A stretch of 25,121 nucleotides of DNA from an uncultured Pigmentiphaga sp. (lineage in GTDB: Bacteria > Pseudomonadota > Gammaproteobacteria > Burkholderiales > Burkholderiaceae_B): the NCBI GenBank assembly GCA_937891425.1, contig CALAGD010000028.1:1-25121 (forward strand). Reading direction: 5' to 3'. Each line of letters begins with the position of its first letter. Within the stretch, counting starts at the first letter, position 1. The translations under genes were made by a program, and so were the position numbers. Below the pieces are notes generated by a model. It was not told the DNA's origin. It was given only the letters and a program-made list of their open reading frames with translations, and made no database searches. Positions 21,127 through 25,121 of this stretch are shown piece by piece.

Positions 21127-21570
21127 GTGACCCCAGCCAATCCTGTCCAACACGCGCCGCAACCGTTCGGGGAGTTTGCCCGCTCGGTGAGTGCGCAAGC
21201 CGGATTGCGTGCAGCCATTACCCGGCATTACCGCGCTCCGGAAATGGAATGTCTACCGCGCCTGTTCTCCGAGGCACGACCGGCCGACCGCGCCGCGGTT
21301 CGGGCGCTGGCTGAGAAGCTTGTGCATGCCTCGCGCAGGAAGCAGTCCGGCGTGGGAGTGGACGCTCTCATCCACGAGTTCGCCCTGTCCACCCAGGAGG
21401 GTGTCGCTCTGATGTGTCTGGCCGAAGCCTTGCTGCGCATTCCCGATACCGCCACGCGCGATGCGCTCATCCGGGACAAGATCGCCCAGGGCAACTGGCG
21501 GGCTTACCTGGGCGAGTCCCCGTCCCTGTTCGTGAACGCCGCCATGGGCGCGCTGCGCCATGGTGGCTGA
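21127..21570 (+). pseudogene. putA: Truncated putA (N-terminal fragment of proline dehydrogenase / P5C dehydrogenase)
   Basis: A 147-residue frame with a GTG start at 21127, chosen because AGAAGGAG lies just upstream. It matches the N-terminal arm and alpha domain of the bifunctional proline-catabolic enzyme PutA: FGEFARSVSAQAGLRAAITRHYRAPEMECLP, HEFALSTQEGVALMCLAEAL, LRIPDTATRDALIRDKIAQG and SPSLFVNAA. Where PutA continues with WGL and the FAD-binding proline dehydrogenase barrel, this frame reads MGALRHGG and stops. Neither the barrel nor the dehydrogenase domain (normally about 1000-1300 residues in all) follows; the next gene is unrelated and on the other strand. The remaining codons are intact, so the loss looks recent or the fragment is kept. 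It cannot have either PutA activity. Confidence 0.85.
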
Positions 21571-21596
21571 TACGCGGGGCCACAGGCATTGCTGTT

Positions 21597-21627
21597 GCCG
21601 GTGCGCGCACGGAGAGGACGCACCGGC
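21597..21627. terminator. Hairpin between the putA remnant and the CoA-transferase gene
   Basis: GCCGGTGCG (21597-21605) pairs perfectly with CGCACCGGC (21619-21627) around a 13-base loop. It is 26 bases after the putA fragment stop and 47 bases beyond the stop of the opposing gene, so it could serve as a shared terminator. No T-run follows. Confidence 0.55.
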
Positions 21628-21674
21628 TGCCGCGAATTCAGCTGAGAATCTGCATCAGCGGCGCATGCCTCCGT

Positions 21675-22913
21675 TCACGATACTGCCAGTTCGCGCTCGG
21701 GTGCGATCACGACTTTTTCCGCAATCAGGCGCTGGATATCGTCTGCCCCGTATCCCAGTTCGCCCAGCACTTCTACCGTGTGTTGCCCATAGAGCGGGGC
21801 CCCGCGGCGGGTAACGCCGTTACCATGAGAAAACTTCAGCGGGCAGCCCAGGGCCTGGATGACGCCGGCAATCGGGTGCTCGACCGAAATCACCATCTCA
21901 CGGGCACGTACCTGCGGGTCGGCAAGCACCTGCGTCATGGTCTTCACTGGCCCGGCAGGAACGCCAGCCTTCTCGAACTCCGCAACCCATTCGTCGGTCG
22001 TTTTCGTTTTCAGTACCGACGACATGATTTCCACCAGCTCATCCAGGTGCGCCATGCGCGCCCGGTTGTCCCTGAAGCGTTGGTCCTGCAGCAGGTCGGG
22101 TCGCTGCAGGACCGCCGTGACGCGTTCCCAGTTGGCCTGGCTGACCGCGCCGATGTTGATCCATCCGTCTGCCGTGGGAAACGCCTGGTATGGGGCAGCG
22201 ACCGGATGCGCCGAGCCCATGGGTACGGGTGAAATGCCCGTGGCAAGCGCCAGTGCAGCCTGCCAATATGTATGGATAATCGAGGCTTCCAGCAGGGAAG
22301 TATCCACCCATTGCCCTTCACCGGTGCGCAGCCGCTCGATGTAGGCCGCCAGGGCGCCGGTGGCAGCCAGAATCCCGGCACCGACGTCGCCGACGGCCAC
22401 GCCGACCTTCACCGGGGGGCGGTCGGGGCCTTCCCCGGTGAGGCTCATCAGCCCCGACATGCCCTGCGAGATGAGATCGTACCCGGCACGATGTGCGTAA
22501 GGGCCACTGGTGCCGAAGCCGGTGATCTTGCAGTAGATGAGCCCCGGGTTGATCTTGCGCAATTCTTCGTAACCCAGCCCCATCTTTTCCATGGTACCCG
22601 GCCGGTAGTTCTCGATGATGATGTCGGTCTGCTGGACCAGGCGGCGCAGTACTGCGGCACCTTCGGCTGACTTCAGGTCGAGCGCGATGCCGCGCTTGTT
22701 CCGATTGACGATCATGAAGGAGGCCGACTCGCCATTGATTTCCGGGGGCACCGTGCGGCGCGTATCGTCGCCTCCGGGTATCTTCTCGACCTTGATTACG
22801 TCGGCCCCCATGTCTGCCAGCAGCAGCCCGGCGACCGGACCGGCCAACACGTGTGCCAGTTCCAGCACCTTGACCCCGGCGAGCGGGCCCCTGCGAGTGG
22901 ATGTTTCCGCCAT
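21675..22913 (-). CDS. Class III CoA-transferase (CaiB/BaiF family)
   Basis: A 412-residue family III CoA-transferase, moving CoA between an acyl-CoA donor and a carboxylic acid. The start ATG is preceded by GGGAG; the open frame extends 32 codons further into the upstream gene without a good start. Typical segments are LAGVKVLELAHVLAGPVAG, LLADMGADVIKVE, NRNKRGIALDLK, IIIENYRPGTMEKMGLGY and TGFGTSGPYAHRAGYDLISQGMSG. D146 in GYDLI is the catalytic aspartate that forms the acyl anhydride. Its start lies 17 bases after the enoyl-CoA hydratase-like gene, so the two form a unit, perhaps activating and then hydrating an organic acid. The substrate cannot be read from sequence. Confidence 0.93.
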   Translation of the reverse strand: MAETSTRRGPLAGVKVLELAHVLAGPVAGLLLADMGADVIKVEKIPGGDDTRRTVPPEINGESASFMIVNRNKRGIALDLKSAEGAAVLRRLVQQTDIIIENYRPGTMEKMGLGYEELRKINPGLIYCKITGFGTSGPYAHRAGYDLISQGMSGLMSLTGEGPDRPPVKVGVAVGDVGAGILAATGALAAYIERLRTGEGQWVDTSLLEASIIHTYWQAALALATGISPVPMGSAHPVAAPYQAFPTADGWINIGAVSQANWERVTAVLQRPDLLQDQRFRDNRARMAHLDELVEIMSSVLKTKTTDEWVAEFEKAGVPAGPVKTMTQVLADPQVRAREMVISVEHPIAGVIQALGCPLKFSHGNGVTRRGAPLYGQHTVEVLGELGYGADDIQRLIAEKVVIAPERELAVS

Positions 22914-22930
22914 GATTGCTCCCGTTTCCG

Positions 22931-23710
22931 TTATTTGCCAATGAACTGCGGCCGATGCTTTTCGAGGAATGCACGACACCCGATGCGATAGTCTTCGGTA
23001 TCGAAACATGCGTAGCCCTCGGCCAGATCCTGTTTAGACAAAGTGACGCCTCGACGCAGCTGTTCCACGAATTTCTTGTGCCAGCGCGCGGACAGGGGCG
23101 CATTGCTGGTGATGCGTTCAACGGCGGCTGCAATTTCTTCGTCGAACCGGTCGGCTGGTACAACCCGGTTCACCAGCCCTTTCTCGTAGGCCTCCTGCGC
23201 GCCAAGGATGCGGCCTTCGAGCAACAGTTCAAGCGCCGTCACGGGGCCGGCGATGCGCATCAGACCTTCGAGTTCCGCATGTGCCAGCGTAGCGCCCAGG
23301 CGGGCGATGGGAATGCCGAAGCGGGCATTGTCTGAACAGATGCGCAGGTCACAGAAGGCGGCGAGCTCGAAGCCACCGCCCACACACACACCGCGGATCG
23401 CAGCGAGGGTTGGCACGGGGCAGTCGCGAATGGCGTGCATGGCGCGATGGCCATGCCGCGCGAAAGCAATGGCCTGGTCCTTGTCGGCGCGCAACTTCTC
23501 GAATTCCTCGATGTCGGCTCCGCTGCCGAACGCTTCGGTGCCCGCACCGCGCAACACGAGGCAGCGCAGCGAGTCGTCGCGTGACAGTTCCAGTACCGAA
23601 TCTCCCAGCGCAATCCACATGGCCTGGTCCAGCGCATTGCGTTTTGCAACATTGTCGATGATGATGGTTGCGACCGAGCCACTTCTTTCCACACGGATGG
23701 AACCCGACAT
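22931..23710 (-). CDS. Enoyl-CoA hydratase/isomerase family protein lacking one catalytic Glu
   Basis: A 259-residue crotonase-fold protein. I chose the ATG at 23708-23710 (AGGA just upstream) because the first 51 residues of the longer frame do not fit the family. Oxyanion-hole segments are FGSGADIEEF (61-70) and RGVCVGGGFELAAFCDLRI (106-124). Of the two acid/base glutamates of rat crotonase, E164 is kept (E161, TALELLLEG) but E144 is replaced by Ile (I135, FGIPIARLG). Such one-glutamate members often catalyse isomerisation or other reactions rather than simple hydration. It is first gene of the unit with the CoA-transferase, under a divergent LysR regulator. Confidence 0.9.
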   Translation of the reverse strand: MSGSIRVERSGSVATIIIDNVAKRNALDQAMWIALGDSVLELSRDDSLRCLVLRGAGTEAFGSGADIEEFEKLRADKDQAIAFARHGHRAMHAIRDCPVPTLAAIRGVCVGGGFELAAFCDLRICSDNARFGIPIARLGATLAHAELEGLMRIAGPVTALELLLEGRILGAQEAYEKGLVNRVVPADRFDEEIAAAVERITSNAPLSARWHKKFVEQLRRGVTLSKQDLAEGYACFDTEDYRIGCRAFLEKHRPQFIGK

Positions 23711-23823
23711 TTTTCCTATACCCTCCGTTCGTCGTGACCTTTGCGGGGGCGCCACGCGGGCGGCGGTGCCAAAGGCTTCACGGTGCCAGTGTAGGCAGGC
23801 CAGGCTAGGGTGGAAAATACTGT

Positions 23824-23851
23824 TTATGGCTACCGTCATAAGAAAAATATA
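23824..23851. promoter_or_regulatory. Candidate LysR operator in the divergent promoter region
   Basis: TTATG-N8-CATAA (23824-23841) is a perfect five-base inverted repeat. It overlaps a second one, CATA-N9-TATG (23837-23853), which contains a T-N11-A core (T23839, A23851) of the LysR type. They lie 10-40 bases upstream of the LysR start and 110-140 bases upstream of the hydratase-like gene, a usual place for autorepression and activation of the divergent unit. Confidence 0.4.
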
Positions 23852-23861
23852 TGATTGACCC

Positions 23862-24818
23862 ATGACACTACGACAGCTCCTCTACTTCGCCCGCATCGTC
23901 GAGATCGGCAGCCTGTCACGTGCGGCGCAGGCACTGCATGTGGCGCAACCCGCGCTCAGTCAGCAGGTCAGTCGGCTGGAAGAGGAGCTGGGCGTCACGC
24001 TGCTGCTGCGCTCGGTGCGTGGTGTCGTTCCTACCCAGGCAGGGCTGGCCGTATATCGTCACGCCAAGGCCATACTCAAGCAGGTGGATGCCACGCGCCT
24101 GATCGCGCAGGAAGCAGATGCCGGCCCGGCGGGCCAGGTAACGCTGGGCCTGCCCTGGACGGTATCCACTTTGCTGGGCCTGCCTCTGCTGCAGCAGGTG
24201 AAAGCGCGGCTTCCTGCGGTACGCCTGGAAATCGTGGGTGGCCCCAGCCCCCTTCTCGCGAACATGCTGGCCGAAGGCAGGCTGGAGCTCACCGTGGTGT
24301 TCGACAACCAGCCCCGCAGCGGCCTTGACATGCGGCCTGTGCTTGTCGAGCCGCTTTACTTCATCGGGCCGCCCCATACGCTCGCCACCACCGGCACGGC
24401 CTCCATCAGCGATGTGGCGAGGCGGCCGCTGGTGTTGCTCAGCCGCCCCAACAGCATCCGGGAGCGGCTCGATGCAGCCCTCGCCGCGGCGGGTTTGCGT
24501 GCCGAAGTGGTGGCCGAGATCAACGATGCCGGTTTGCTGCTGGGCGCGGTGCGAACCGGCCTGGGGTACTCGGTGGTGCCTGCCTGCGGGGTGGCGGAGG
24601 GGCAGCGCCAGGTGGATGTCGACAGTGTGCTGCTGGATGACCCCTCGCTTCGGCGCACGGTATTCCTGTGCACGTCACGGCTGCATGGCCTGTCGCTGGC
24701 AGCCCATCATGTGCACGAGATCCTGCTCGAACTGATGCAGCAGGCGGTGCGGGATGGGCGGTGGCCGGCCGAGCTGGTGGAGGAGGGCGTGGCCGAACTC
24801 GGCCGGAGGAGCGAATGA
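23862..24818 (+). CDS. LysR-family transcriptional regulator
   Basis: A 318-residue regulator. The N-terminal winged helix-turn-helix (about residues 1-60) is classic: MTLRQLLYFARIVEIGSLSRAAQALHVAQPALSQQVSRLEEELG, then RGVVPTQAG. A linker helix follows to about 90, and the two-lobe effector-binding domain starts at VTLGLPWTVSTLL. The style is that of the NAC/Cbl-like LysR subgroup that is frequent in Burkholderiales. It is divergent from the crotonase/CoA-transferase pair with a 151-base gap, so that pair is its likely target, with a CoA ester or the parent acid as a possible inducer. The tail after about residue 290 is Glu-rich and probably unstructured. Confidence 0.94.
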   Translation: MTLRQLLYFARIVEIGSLSRAAQALHVAQPALSQQVSRLEEELGVTLLLRSVRGVVPTQAGLAVYRHAKAILKQVDATRLIAQEADAGPAGQVTLGLPWTVSTLLGLPLLQQVKARLPAVRLEIVGGPSPLLANMLAEGRLELTVVFDNQPRSGLDMRPVLVEPLYFIGPPHTLATTGTASISDVARRPLVLLSRPNSIRERLDAALAAAGLRAEVVAEINDAGLLLGAVRTGLGYSVVPACGVAEGQRQVDVDSVLLDDPSLRRTVFLCTSRLHGLSLAAHHVHEILLELMQQAVRDGRWPAELVEEGVAELGRRSE

Positions 24819-24846
24819 TGCGGGTTTCGGTTTTACTGCTTGCTTT

Positions 24847-24865
24847 GGGTTTACCCAGTAAACCC
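24847..24865. terminator. Perfect hairpin after the LysR gene
   Basis: GGGTTTAC (24847-24854) and GTAAACCC (24858-24865) pair over eight bases around CCA. It lies 28 bases after the LysR stop and 82 bases beyond the stop of the opposing partial gene, so it may act for both. The loop is only three bases and no T-run follows. Confidence 0.5.
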
Positions 24866-24947
24866 GTCGGAAACTGTGGCCAGCTGCGGTCGCGGGTGGA
24901 GGCGCTGCGTACAGCGGTGCTACGATCGAAGGTATTCGCGCAAGGCC

Positions 24948-25121
24948 TTAATGAGTCTGGCCAACCAGAGCCATAAGATCCGCGTAGTCTCTCACAACGT
25001 CATATCGCACGTTCTCCGGAGCAATCCGCTTGTTGATCTCGGCAAAGTACTTGCGTGCGCACTCGATCTGAATCACCCCGGGTTTTGAGGAGGCTGCATT
25101 TCTTGAGAGAATGCAGTCATG
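24948..25121 (-). CDS. C-terminus of an unidentified protein, possibly a restriction endonuclease R subunit/helicase
   Basis: The last 57 codons of a gene that enters from the right edge and ends at TAA (24948-24950). No start codon is needed inside the window, so it is easy to miss. The frame is open to the window end and reads ...GVIQIECARKYFAEIN, then RIAPENVRYDVVRDYADLMALVGQTH. A final small domain of the form IxCAxxxFxxL...vxYdvVxxyxdL is what I recall at the C-terminus of type III-like or DEAD/DEAH restriction subunits. That recognition is from memory and the fragment is short, so it is a hypothesis. Codon use is less GC-biased than the neighbouring genes (for example GAT, ATT, AGA, TAT), which fits acquired DNA. 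Confidence 0.5.
   Translation of the reverse strand, partial: HDCILSRNAASSKPGVIQIECARKYFAEINKRIAPENVRYDVVRDYADLMALVGQTH

Noticed and set aside
24840..25088. An 82-codon plus-strand frame at the right edge
   Set aside because: It opposes the minus-strand frame that is open to the window end and has a better protein-like composition.

Overview
The window reads as a chromosomal segment of a GC-rich betaproteobacterium of the order Burkholderiales. The family is most likely Alcaligenaceae (Bordetella/Achromobacter/Pusillimonas-like). This rests on gene order and protein style: an Ala/Lys-rich histone H1-like gene beside nrdAB, the leuS-lptE-holA-proA cluster, and the style of the acyl-CoA and LysR genes. 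No rRNA, tRNA, CRISPR array or complete insertion sequence was seen. Most genes are conserved housekeeping genes on the minus strand.

Left block (1-6747, minus). The window opens inside a histone H1-like gene. To its right are nrdB and nrdA (class Ia ribonucleotide reductase), with a pair of NrdR-type boxes upstream of nrdA. Next is a compact three-gene run with 4-base stop/start overlaps: a YpjD/HemX-like membrane protein, a small PP0621-like protein, and ampD. Only 29 bases separate the YpjD start from the divergent ffh gene.

Central block (6777-18028). ffh (plus) converges on a long minus-strand run at a strong GC hairpin. That run is leuS, lptE, holA, proA, a HemJ-like oxidase gene and a THUMP-type rRNA methyltransferase gene. 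Gaps in it are short or negative, so it is probably one transcript started by a TATAAT-containing promoter in front of leuS. Further right are a YbgC-like thioesterase, a site-2-protease family protein, a YciO/Sua5 family protein and a TusA-family protein, all minus.

Right block (18168-25121). alaS (minus) is divergent from a truncated putA that keeps only the N-terminal arm and alpha domain, then stops. Beyond a hairpin lies a two-gene acyl-CoA unit (enoyl-CoA hydratase-like, then class III CoA-transferase) with a divergent LysR regulator. The last 174 bases encode, on the minus strand, the C-terminus of another protein, possibly the R subunit/helicase of a restriction system. The accessory character of the window therefore increases toward its right end.

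No clearly new multi-gene system is visible. The observations most worth a second look are the putA remnant, the right-edge gene, the crotonase lacking one catalytic glutamate, the NrdR box pair and some mutually exclusive hairpins.
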